Of a stretch of DNA of 64,000 nucleotides, positions 54,658 to 64,000 are shown piece by piece. Both the position numbers and the translations under genes were made by a program. The DNA is from Mixophyes australis (lineage: Eukaryota > Chordata > Amphibia > Anura > Limnodynastidae). How positions within the stretch are numbered: position 1 is the stretch's first letter; every line of letters starts with the position of its first letter. The stretch lies in contig JAVHZZ010000003.1 in the NCBI GenBank assembly GCA_036250195.1, forward strand, positions 57,556,289-57,620,288, read 5' to 3'. The notes under the pieces are model-generated. The model had not been told where the DNA came from. It saw only the letters and a list, made by a program, of their open reading frames with translations, and did not search any database.

Positions 54658-54899
54658 ACTATACTTGCCAACTTTCCAGGAGAGATCAAGTGGGACAAGG
54701 GTGGGTGTGGCAATATGAGTACATGACTATAGCCCTGCCCACTGCCAATCAGTATTGCTATTTGAGGCATTTGCGCAATGGGGGTGGGGCTTAATGGCGA
54801 AAATAACGTCATAAGCCCCACCTCTATTCAGAATCCCGGAGACTAGGAGACTCCTCGAACTTCGTGAGCCTCTCGGATGTTCCGGGAGAGTAGACAAGT
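54658..54899. mobile_element. hAT-like MITE with TATACTTGCC ends
   Basis: The left end is TATACTTGCCAACTTTCC and the right end GGGAGAGTAGACAAGTATG. Flanking AATTCAC and AATTTAC differ at one position and suggest a 7-8 bp duplication. The interior has GGGAGACT-type inverted motifs common in frog MITEs. Confidence 0.7.
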
Positions 54900-55353
54900 A
54901 TGGAATTTACCCTAGAGACTGCAGTTTAGCACTGTTGGAATGAGTCCTGGCTTTAATTGTTGAAATAATTATTTTATTTCACTTAGGGGTGTATTGCCAC
55001 TGAATTACTATTTTTTTTAACAAACCATTTTTGTTTTTTTGTTTGTTTATTTTGTTTGTTTTTTAAAGTACACTAGACACAAGCCTCGGGACATTTAAAA
55101 CTGTTCCTTTGCTGCCAAATTTGTGTAGCAACAATAAATGGTTATATAAACGAATGAGTCGTTTCCATGTCTTACAGTGATTAATGTTCTTTGTCCGTTT
55201 TGTGGCGGTATCTCTCAAATGCTGCAATCTGTGCATATTTATTTTCTGGTCTTACTGTTAGCAAAAATAACAAGTGCCTTGGTCTTTTTTTTTTTTATTG
55301 TAAACCATGATTTTACCAAAGAAATGTTTGCACTGTGTAACGAATGCTTCTTA

Positions 55354-55359
55354 AATAAA
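55354..55359 (+). terminator. candidate distal poly(A) signal
   Basis: AATAAA lies in TTAAATAAATAGG, followed about 20-35 bp later by a T/G-rich stretch (GTCTGTCTCTTGGTTTTG). It could end an extended pxdn 3' UTR of about 4.8 kb; an AATAAA at 55133 is an alternative. Confidence 0.35.
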
Positions 55360-55469
55360 TAGGCCATATTTCAAAAAGTCTGTCTCTTGGTTTTGTACCA
55401 GCTCAATATTGTGAATCATTTCAGAAGTGTATAATAATAATAAAAATCTGTTAATTTTGTTTAGTTATG

Positions 55470-55615
55470 TCAGGCCTGGCCAAACTGTGGCCCTCCAGGT
55501 GTTGTGAAACTACAAGTCCCAGCATGGCCTGTCAGCTATAGTCTGGCTTTCACCTGGCAATGTATGCTGGGGATTGTAGTTTCACAACACCTGGAGAGCC
55601 ACAGGGTGACCAGGC
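55470..55615. mobile_element. palindromic hAT-like MITE
   Basis: The left arm is GCCTGGCCAAACTGTGGCCC then CCAGGTGTTGTGAAACTAC. The right arm is GTAGTTTCACAACACCTGG then AGAGCCACAGGGTGACCAGG. The arms are near-perfect complements with a short core. Confidence 0.8.
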
Positions 55616-56460
55616 TCTTAAATGGTGAACAAACATCACCATTGAAGACCAGCATGGGTAGCTGACCCTACAGCGATCATTCCTTGACGGAACATCAGAA
55701 CATGTGTAACTACCCATAGCGAATCATTGGTTATAAAAACACTCTAAGGCAGGGCTGTCTCTTTCATTGGGCACGAAGGGCAAGTGGGCCCTGCGGGCAA
55801 GTGGGCCCGTCCGAGGAAGCCCTCTTAATAAAAGATAAAATCCTAAACAATGTTGGGTGTAACATCATCACGCCCGACATTTCCATTGCGCAGCACGGAG
55901 GAGTCACACCCGCGCGCGCGAGAAGTAGCAGCAGCCAGCAGTGAATCGGAAAAAAGTAGAGAAGATGATCGGAGAACAAGCCGATTAAAGGTAAGTTAAG
56001 GGGGATGTGAAAAAAAAGTGATTATATGTATATAATCCCTTTTTTTTTATGTTTTTCACACACAGAGACATGAATGTCATTTATTTAAATTACGCTATAT
56101 TTTTAGGAATGGTAAAAAAAAAGGCAGCTTCTCTGTGCCTGTAGCAGAATGAACCTCATCGAAACACAAAGTCCCAGTGTTTAAGAACCCTAAAAACAGT
56201 CACCCAAAATCTTGACATAAATAAAAATGGGAACCTCAGTTTCTAACAGGTGCCACCCCTGTACCCATCTAAAAGAACCACCGGGTCCCAGGTACTTCAA
56301 CTCCCTTTTGTAACATACCGTATTACATGACACAAGATTAAATGTAATCAGAACACAATGCATGGTGTCAATTGCAGTGATAGGATGGATGAATAGGGCT
56401 GGGGTCATCTCAAACTATGAATGTCTTGGGACTTGGAATCAATGACCCTCACAGTTTGGG

Positions 56461-56579
56461 CAGGGCCATCTTAATATATATACATATATACATAAACGTA
56501 TTTATTTATTTTTTACATATATAGTGGCCCCGGTGCACTGCTTTGCCCGGGGGCCCGTAATCTTGTTAAGATGGCCCTG
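56461..56579. mobile_element. short MITE with perfect 14-bp inverted ends
   Basis: CAGGGCCATCTTAA at the left and TTAAGATGGCCCTG at the right enclose AT-rich sequence and a GGCCCCGGTGCACTGCTTTG core. No matching target duplication was seen. A related partial copy starts at about 55753. Confidence 0.68.
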
Positions 56580-57312
56580 CTCGGAATGTTGGGGTAGAAG
56601 AGACTAATTGACATAAAGCTAATCTTAAATATTTTATAATATCAAAGGATGTGTGTTAAGATAAATAATATGCTTAACTCAATCTAGACAGTATGTTGTA
56701 TGTTTATAATGCCTGACATTTTAAGTACTGTGAAAACATCCAAGCAGCTCTTATCTTGTAACAAACTAGTGTGGGAATGCAAAGGAGGCAAAGTGTCCTG
56801 AAGTCTAAAGATTCATAGGTCTGCGTGTTTTAGGCTTGCAGTGTTTTTGGTAAAAGAAATGTGCTACACAGCCATGACCAAGAGGATTAACGGACATGCT
56901 ATAATTTGCTATTTTAGATTTTCATCCCATGTAAACAGACTTGGTCATTTAGCTGTACATGAAAGATGATGAATTAACTATTCTATTACGATTTACTTTG
57001 CAGCGGATAATCCTGTCAATAGTGTTTTTCATATGAAAATTTCAATTTCAGTTGTCCATGTAATGAGCAATTTTGGTGGCGTTCAGCAGGAAAGCAAAAC
57101 ATTAAACCCTTCAATTTTTATAGATTTATGATGTTTTGTAACTTTTTGGCTGCTTAGATAATGCAGATTTTCATGGCAGTTTAATCAGAATTCCTAAAAA
57201 CAACTTTGATCCATTTCTGAATAGGTTGCACAAATGATGTGCTTTGGGGCTATGTGTAATACAATTATGTGGAATTATAGACTTGATGTTATTAAGTCCT
57301 AAAGGAGGCTAA

Positions 57313-57485
57313 GGGGTATATTTACTAAACTGGGTTTGAAGAAGTGCAGATGTTGCCTATAGCAACCAATCAGATTCTAGCTGTCATTGATTTAGTGCAT
57401 TCTACAAAATGACTGCTAGAATCTGATTGGTTGCTATAGGCAACATCTCCACTTCTTCAAACCTGCGGTTTAGTAAATCTAGCCC
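57313..57485. mobile_element. palindromic MITE, copy 5 (Harbinger-like)
   Basis: The ends are GGGGTATATTTACTAAACTG and GGTTTAGTAAATCTAGCCC. TAA flanks both sides (57310-57312 and 57486-57488), a 3-bp target duplication. Confidence 0.86.
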
Positions 57486-59220
57486 TAAGGGTCACAAAAA
57501 AGCTTTCAAAGGGACATCAGATGGACGTAGTCTCATAATTGTCTGCAAATGAAAATCCTGTTCAAAACTTAGTTCTCTAAGTGATCCCTTTTAGTGGTAA
57601 GATCAGGGATCGCTAGAAGCTTTGTTGAACCACTCCTATATAATAAATATAACTCTAAGATCAGTATGTCCTATAATATACATAACTCCAAGATCACTGT
57701 AATCCTGTATGTTGATTGCAGAGTAAGACTGATTAGCCTGTGCACGTTCTACTAATTACTTGTTTATTGTTTACACTAATTATTACTCAGAGGCCTGTAT
57801 TTACTCAATACACATCTTGCATTCAATCTCTGTTTCTTTTCCAGCCACATATGTTAAAGTTTGTAGTAGGCATTTATTACTCTTGATCACATGGTTAGGG
57901 CTTCTTTTGAAATGGAAGAAAAATAGGCGATGAATATGACCAGACGTTTGCTCAGACCAAAAAACCCATCTCATAATTCCATTTTTATGAACAATGTTTC
58001 TTTATTGGAACCAAACCCCACTCATCCTGTGGATTTGGGGCCACCAAGAGAGAGCCTAATTTTTGTGACATTAGAATAGAGCTCACTTACCTTCAATGTT
58101 TATTTTTATTTATTTTTTTCTCAAACAATAATGGTGTTCTTAAGAAGTAGGATAATTCAAGCTTATAGTGACTACTTGTGATTGCAAATCCAATTGCTAA
58201 GCATAAACCATAGATCATTATCTAATTTATGGAAGTTTATCAGAATTTAAGAAATTTGAGATTAAGCTGCGATTGAGGGAGTATTTTGTTCTTATTCACA
58301 AGAGTTTTCCTGTCCAGCATCTGAAATGGATAATAGCCAAAACAATGGCCTACACTCACACCTGCATAGCAAATGTCAATATAATTAACATATGTCAAAG
58401 TACTGTAATATAGTACCGTAAATCGTGTTCACACCGTGATTTCCATGAAGCAATGGAGCTCCTTTGTCAGAAATAAGTAATACTGGCCAAGCGTCTAATG
58501 ACATCTGGCTGCTGGATCAGCTCTGGAGCACATTGGGTTCTATTATTCTTCTGGGAAGATCTCCATACACATAGGCCAAGAGTGGTCATCTTCAGTATGC
58601 ATTTGTGAACATACTTGGTAGTAATCCAGTTGATTTCATTTGCACTATTTATTGAGCCTAATAAGGCAGGTGTGTGTCGATCACACAGCACTGTGGTCCA
58701 TGCACTACCCCTGTGAACTTGCGGTTTGCATAACGTGAAAGTTCAGTAGGAAATCTGCAATACAGATTTCAGCAGCAACCGTAGTTGTGGTAAATTCAAC
58801 CATACACAAGAAGGCCAGAAGTAGACAGATCCATAGAGCAAAGCAATAACTCATTTTGGTTACCGACCATCTATATTTTCAGTCCTGTCTGATCAAATCA
58901 TCTGATTCTGATTTGGTCAGGGAAAAACAATTTAGCGGTTTATAGAAGTGTATTCAAAGAATACAGTATCAGCTGTAAGTACGCAAGGGAGGGGGAATTG
59001 GATTAGCTGATACTAGCGCTCTGCACACAAATTAAATAATGCATGGAACTTTAGAGTCACTCAAACAGCCAAACTTTAAAAACAAACGAAAAAAAAATGC
59101 ATGTAGTATAGTTTGTAATCTGCCCAAAATGTTCATAGAAAGATATAAGTGTTTTACAAGAACCTGTTATCTGAGCTGCCTTTGTTACAGAATTTTATGA
59201 GGTTGGATAACTGAGCTAGT

Positions 59221-59236
59221 TGTGTGTGTGTGTGTG

Positions 59237-59329
<93 letters not shown>
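59221..59329. repeat. (TG)n(TA)n microsatellite
   Basis: About 17 bp of TG followed by about 90 bp of TA. It abuts the end of the repeat at 59330-59810, as the matching tract at 63855-63944 abuts that repeat's inverted copy. Confidence 0.95.
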
Positions 59330-59332
<3 letters not shown>

Positions 59333-59810
59333 TACAAGTTAACCCGTGATTGATACTCATGCATTCTAGTCAAATCAAGCTACTTAAGGTCTTTGAAAGG
59401 TTCTTGTCATGCATTTGGGCCTAGCCCAGGCCTCCTCAGGGGAAGAGCGTTACTTCCCGACGCAAGCGCCCTTTTTAATGTGTGTTCATGTGGTAAAATT
59501 ACCTCACGAAAATGAGTTTGAGCCCTCGACTCATAAATTTAGCCTTTACTACCCCTCCCACGGGGGGAAGGGGGGATGATGGAAGTTAACTGACTTCACT
59601 ATTATAATTTTTTTGTCAAATAATGTCAGTATACCAAATTTCAGGTCAATTGGATGAGTCCTAACATGCCGCTACACATGTGTGTTCAACTCGTAAATTT
59701 AGCCTTTACTACCCCTCCCAAATTTCAGGTCAATGGGATGAGCCCTTTCTGAGAAAATAGTTTTTTCCACACACACACACTAACACACGCCGCTAGGCTT
59801 TTACTTTTAT
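59330..59810 (-). mobile_element. unclassified interspersed repeat, copy A
   Basis: It contains ACAAGTTAACCCGTGATTG, ATTCTAGTCAAATCAAGCTA, AGGCCTCCTCAGGGGAAGAG and CACACACTAACACACGCCGC. The same blocks occur in opposite orientation at 61719-63856, where the copy is split by an insertion. Two further partial tails follow at 59820-60047 (AATGCTAAGAATTTAGTAGG, CCCAGCAGGTGGCGCTGCAG). Confidence 0.72.
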
Positions 59811-60077
59811 ATATTACATAATGCTAAGAATTTAGTAGGTCAGTGTAGTATATAACTCCACCCAGCAGGTGGCGCTGCAGATTGAGGGTTTTTTTCCCAC
59901 ACACAGACTAACACACGCCACTAGGCTTTTATATTATAGATAATGCTAAGAATTTAGTAGGTCAGTGTATAACTCCGCCCAGCAGGTGACGGTGCGTCTT
60001 TTTTTTTTTTTCCACACACAGACTAACACACGCCGCTAGGCTTATATATATATTATATATATATATATATTTATATA

Positions 60078-60288
60078 TATAGGGCCACTAATTCTGCAGC
60101 GCTGTACAGCGACACCCCATTCACATCATTGGAGCTTACAATCTAATTCCCCTAAAACACACACACACACGGCAATCTAATAGCAGCCAATTAACCTACA
60201 AGTATGTTTTTGGAATGTGGGAGGAACCCGGAGGAGACCCACACAAACACAGGGAGAACACTGACCCCAATGCTGTGAGGTAGAAGTG

Positions 60289-60290
<2 letters not shown>
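60078..60290 (-). mobile_element. SINE-like element, truncated into a TA tract
   Basis: It reads GGGCCACTAATTCTGCAGCG, CTGTACAGCGACACCCC, CAGCCAATTAACCTACAAGT and ATGTGGGAGGAACCCGGAGG, ending GAGGTAGAAGTGCTAA, where a (TA)n tract (60292-60357) replaces the expected head. Confidence 0.7.
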
Positions 60291-60360
<70 letters not shown>

Positions 60361-60382
60361 ACATATACACACACATACACAC
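60291..60382. repeat. (TA)n(CA)n microsatellite
   Basis: About 66 bp of TA followed by CACACATATACACACACATA-type sequence. Minus- and plus-strand Tyr-Ile frames here are repeat artefacts. Confidence 0.95.
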
Positions 60383-60383
60383 A

Positions 60384-60571
60384 CGGGCATATTCAATTGT
60401 TGGTGTTGCAGTCTAAAGTAATGCGCCCTGTGCACTATTACCGTCATTACAGTACTTTTCACGCTGGATTTCAGCTCAGGGAGCTGCGAGCTGATATCCA
60501 GCTTAGTATTACCGTAATAATGGTAATACTTTTTCCGCAGCGGAAACCGCCAACAATTGAATATGCCCCTA
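60384..60571. mobile_element. MITE with GGGCATATTCAATTG ends
   Basis: The left end is GGGCATATTCAATTGTTGG and the right end CCAACAATTGAATATGCCCC, perfect inverted repeats. The interior contains further inverted motifs (ATTACCGTCATTAC/GTAATAATGGTAAT). The end sequence resembles Harbinger-type MITEs; no clear target duplication was seen. Confidence 0.78.
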
Positions 60572-61969
60572 TATGTGTGTAATTTTCCTTTTTCCATTCA
60601 GTCTTTGTATTGTTTAATATTGACTAAGCGACCTGTTGAATTTTTCCAATGTATGTCGAGCTAACAACACATACAGTCGCAGACACACTGCAGATCTAGA
60701 ACTGGCTCATGCAGTATGTGTTATGTTAGGTGATAATGGGAAAAACAGAGCTTCCTGTTAGTCTCATGTTCTGTGACTGGTTAGCACAGTTTGGCTTTTG
60801 TTTTTTTTTCTTACCAGTACTGCTATGCTGATTGTTTACATGAGACTGACTGCATTGTCGTGTCACCTTTGTGCTAATACAATACTTTTTTTTTTTTTAA
60901 TATCCTTTCCTCCAACATGAGGCGACCCAAATAAATGAGAGGCTCGCTCTATGATGCAAATTTAGCAACAAAAACATATTGTTAGATGTGTCACTTAAAA
61001 TGATAGCCATTGTAAAGTGAAACTTGTTCCTACATGAAGAACACTTTGTACCATTCAAACTATATCAGGAAGAGTTTTCTATACCCAAATTCTAATTTTC
61101 TCTCTTTAAATATTCCTTGTTGGCAACATATTACTGCTTCCTGGAATGTGACGTTAAATGGACAGATAACACATGGTGCATTTCGTGGCTGACATTGAGG
61201 GTAATGTGCTTCAATAGGACATGATCAGTATACAATTAATACATTTTTTTTTTTATTTTACAGGGTTAAGCAGAGGAGTGAGGGAAAAATATCAAGTAGT
61301 ACAATTCAAACCTGAAAACATTATTACTATTTTGTTTTGTTTTTAATCTGATACATAGTTAAAATGAAATTGTTATGTTCTACCTATTCAACAAATATAT
61401 AATGTCAATTTTCATATAAAAAAAAAAAGATAATACTGAGCGATAATGAACAAAAGTTGTGGTGTGCAGTTAGCCAACATAAAGAACCTGGGAATCAATG
61501 AAAACTAGTGACTTTGTCAAGGACAACACTTCCATAGGCAAATCGTAGAAATCTGAAACACTTGGCAGCTATGGTAGAATTTATTGGTTGCTTACCCAAT
61601 ATATTTGTCTCTTCCCTCTCCTTTGCTGAAAGTAATTCCCAGATTCCCCTTGTTGATGTACTGAAGAGTAATGACAAAAGTAATTACAATTACATGTGTA
61701 CTAATATCTATAATATAAATGTCTAGTGGCGTGTGTTAGTCTGTGTGTGTGTGTGGGAAAAATAAAACCAAGCTGCAGCGCCACCTGCTGGGTGGAGTTC
61801 TACACTTACCTACTAAATTCTTAGTGTGTGTGGAAAAAAAAATCAGAAAGGGCTGAAATTTGGTATACTAAGATGTTGTTTTTAATTTGTTAATTTAATT
61901 TGTTAATTGTTAAAAGTGTTTATAAAGATTTAAAAAAAATATATATATATATTTCTTGAAGGAGAAGTG

Positions 61970-62040
61970 ACAGTTGGGAGTGGTTGGTGGTTGCCGGGGG
62001 TGACAGTGGGGAGTGGTTGGTGGTTGCTGGGGGTGACAGA
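61970..62040 (+). repeat. short GTGGTTGGTGGTTGC tandem repeat
   Basis: Two adjacent copies of a GTGACAGTTGGGAGTGGTTG / GTGACAGTGGGGAGTGGTTG unit of about 34 bp, followed by a partial third. Confidence 0.75.
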
Positions 62041-62132
62041 GTGAGAGGAGTGTGATACTCAGGACCGCTGAGAGAGATCCCTGTGTCTGGATAGACATCT
62101 GGATAGATGTGGCGATGAAAATAAAGGATGAG

Positions 62133-63659
62133 TGTCACGGGCACTAGGAGTCTTTGCCCAGGATATCACCAGATGATGTTCTTACCAGAGTAATATAGCT
62201 GGTACTATGGTCCTCTGGTAGCAGGGTGACAACGGAACAGGAGAATCAGCAGATGGTGAGAGAATGCTCAATGAAAGTCTATGACTAGCAGCAACTGGTA
62301 ATGACTTAGATGTATGAACACGAGGAACCAGATGGACAAGTAAACGTGAGGAGAGTCATTGGTCTGCGTACAGCAAGTTGTACCACTGCGATAGTGAGGA
62401 GGAATGTCCAGGAGTAGAGAGGAGGTAGTGAAAGTCAGTGGTCTGCGTATAGCAAGTTGTACCACTGTCTATAGTGAAGGAATGGGTTCCAGGTGCAAGT
62501 AGGTAACGGGGAAGTCAGTGGTCTGCGTTCAGCAAGTTGTACCACTGCTATATATATATGTGAGGAGGGGCACGAGGAGATGAATGGAATACAGAGGATA
62601 CACGGGCGGCACACGGAACTTGATCTCACGATGATAACCACAATACAATAATAACTGACAAGCACTGCTTGAAGTATGCAAAGTCACTATAGAGATCCAG
62701 GTAATAGGAAACAAAGTCAATAGTAACAATAGCTTCAGTAGATGGAAGACTCCGGAGATGAACACAACACAGTCCAGACGGATATGCAACACAATAGCAA
62801 AGTCAATGGAAAGTATGCATACCGCGGTTCAGGAGAGCAGGCTGTCAAGGAGCAGTGCAGGGATACCTGAACAGCTGCACGCCGGCAGGAGGAGAGACCA
62901 CTGGAGGATGGAAGCGGTAATCAGGTTGGTGCAGCGCACGAAAGGTAACCGGTAATCAAAGGAGCAATACTCAGGAAGCAGTAGTAAGTAAAACTGGAAA
63001 CATGATGAACACGGGAGAGTTGAGGCTGTCTGGTATCCAGCAGTAGTAGCGGAGGGGAGACACGCTGAACACAGGAGAGTAGAGGCGGTCTGGAATTCGG
63101 CAGTAGTAGCGACGGCAGCGGAGGGGAGACACGCTGAACACAGGAGAGTAGAGACGGTCTGGAATCCGGCAGCAGTTAGCAGATAGGAATCAGTGGAGAG
63201 CTGACACGATGAACACAGGAGAGTTGAGACGGTCTGGAACCCGGCAGTAGTAACGGAGGCAGCGGAGAGCAGACACGCTGAACACAGGAGAGTTGAGGCG
63301 GTCTGGAATCCGGCAGCAGTAGCAGATAGGAATCAGCTGAGTGCAGACACGATGAACACAGGAGAGTTGAAGTGGTCTGGAAACCACAATCGTAGTAGAC
63401 AGGAATCAGCTGGAGCTGAATACACGAGGAAACACAGGAACACCTACAGAGGCTCATGGGGAATGAGACTCCAAGATCAGGCAACTAGGTAATGATCACA
63501 GGTGGTTTAAATAGGGAGGGTTGCCTGATCATCCAATTAATTAAAAGCAACAGGTACTGAAGGTTTCATAAGAGCTGCACATGCGCAGACCCTCAGGATG
63601 GCGGACGGCCACGGTTCCTGAACGCAGGAGAAATGGCACTCACAGTCCGGTGAGTGACA
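62133..63659. mobile_element. 1,527-bp TGTCAC...GTGACA element, probable solo LTR
   Basis: The element starts TGTCACGGGCACTAGG and ends CCGGTGAGTGACA. It is flanked by the perfect 5-bp repeat ATGAG (62128-62132 and 63660-63664). TG...CA ends with a 5-bp duplication fit an LTR retrotransposon solo LTR; a Ginger-type DNA transposon (TGT...ACA) is an alternative. It has no protein frame. It contains a triplicated TGGTCTGCGT(A/T)(C/T)AGCAAG block (62360-62550) and six copies of an approximately 65-75 bp unit (63000-63420). Confidence 0.78.
63000..63420 (+). repeat. 65-75 bp tandem repeat inside the TG...CA element
   Basis: Units carry GAACACAGGAGAGTTGAG, a GGTCTGGAATCCGGCAG block and AGACACGCTGAACAC. 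About six copies vary in length through gain or loss of GCGGAGGCAGCGG or ATAGGAATCAG pieces. Confidence 0.85.
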
Positions 63660-63852
63660 ATGAGGTGATGGAGAAGAATGATGAGGTGGTGACATGTGGA
63701 CAAAACCACGTTAAAAAAGGGCGCTTACGTCGGGAAGTAACGCTCTTCCCCTGAGGAGGCCTGGGCTATGGCCCAAATGCATGACAAGAACCTTTTTAAC
63801 ACCTTAAGTAGCTTGATTTGACTAGAATGCATGAGCATCATGCACGGTTAAC

Positions 63853-63854
<2 letters not shown>

Positions 63855-63944
<90 letters not shown>
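63855..63944. repeat. (GT)n(TA)n microsatellite
   Basis: About 30 bp of GT followed by about 55 bp of TA, next to the end of repeat copy B. The sequence after it to 64000 shows no feature. Confidence 0.95.
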
Positions 63945-63947
<3 letters not shown>

Positions 63948-64000
63948 GTATAAAGACCCAGAGCCGACACTTTCTCATCCTGTGGTTGCTGCATCATACG

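Larger units (their letters stand above)
52136..59150. other. downstream region, no gene recognised
   Basis: No exon-like conserved translation was found on either strand. Distal AATAAA signals stand at 55133-55138 and 55354-55359, the latter followed by a T/G-rich tract; a longer pxdn 3' UTR or an unrelated transcript could end there. MITEs lie at 54658-54899, 55470-55615, 56461-56579 and 57313-57485. In tetrapods TPO often lies on this side in the opposite direction, but none of its exons is visible. Confidence 0.5.
61719..63856 (+). mobile_element. unclassified interspersed repeat, copy B, interrupted
   Basis: The left part is 61719-61900 (TCTAGTGGCGTGTGTTAGTC, AGCTGCAGCGCCACCTGCTG, GAAAGGGCTGAAATTTGG). 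The right part is 63705-63856 (AGGGCGCTTACGTCGGGAAG, CCTGAGGAGGCCTGGGC, ATTTGACTAGAATGCATGAG, GGTTAACTTG). It is the reverse orientation of copy A. The middle holds a 1,527-bp insertion and short tandem repeats. Confidence 0.7.

Noticed and set aside
52136..59150. Exons of the neighbouring gene expected from tetrapod synteny (TPO, minus strand)
   Set aside because: No peroxidase, Sushi or EGF-like motif was found on the minus strand in this interval.
63176..63484. Repetitive minus-strand frames with recurring SRPxQLSCV blocks
   Set aside because: They arise from the tandem repeat inside the TG...CA element and resemble no known protein.

Overview
This window is vertebrate nuclear DNA, most likely from a frog outside the pipid group. 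The evidence for this is large introns, many transposon remnants of types familiar from anuran genomes, and a spliced gene whose protein is very close to vertebrate peroxidasin. I see no prokaryotic operon, CRISPR array or viral gene set.

Positions 1186-50564 (+ strand) hold 22 consecutive coding exons of peroxidasin (pxdn). The gene encodes a secreted heme peroxidase that forms sulfilimine cross-links in collagen IV of basement membranes. Splice phases agree at every junction. Together the exons encode 1,407 residues and a stop, against roughly 1,412 for the matching part of human PXDN. The first exon(s), with the signal peptide and LRR N-terminal cap, lie upstream of the window. In order the exons encode five 72-bp LRR exons (1186-21685), the LRR C-terminal cap (22732-22901), four Ig domains (23596-34512), a linker (37159-37267), the peroxidase domain (40035-44044, with one 1,504-bp exon holding the heme ligands), a segment with a proprotein-convertase-type site and a coiled coil (45251-46319), and a C-terminal VWC domain (46846-50564). 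The 3' UTR and intergenic DNA follow.

The introns and downstream DNA are rich in repeats. They include a nearly intact antisense L2-type LINE (about 12.9-16.4 kb) with only two in-frame stops, a degenerate Tc1/mariner copy (11.9-12.8 kb), and a second, antisense Tc1 fragment carrying an internal 95-bp tandem repeat (34.7-35.2 kb). The last intron contains an antisense DIRS-type tyrosine-recombinase retroelement (47.5-49.7 kb). There are also nested hAT-type MITEs (7.5-8.2 kb), five well-bounded palindromic MITEs with short duplications, several SINE-like copies sharing the LINE tail, and a run of perfect hairpins (39.2-39.8 kb). Minisatellites include 34 bp x 27 and 38 bp x about 14 arrays. 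The distal 59-64 kb holds an inverted pair of one repeat family, one copy of which is interrupted by a 1,527-bp TG...CA element with a perfect 5-bp target duplication.

No wholly new gene system is evident. The best leads are structural: an intronic tandem repeat that has copied the 3' splice site of the Ig4 exon, the hairpin run with a perfect 48-bp palindrome, G-quadruplex-capable repeats on the sense strand of intron DNA, the shared LINE/SINE tail, and the nested, precisely delimited transposons.
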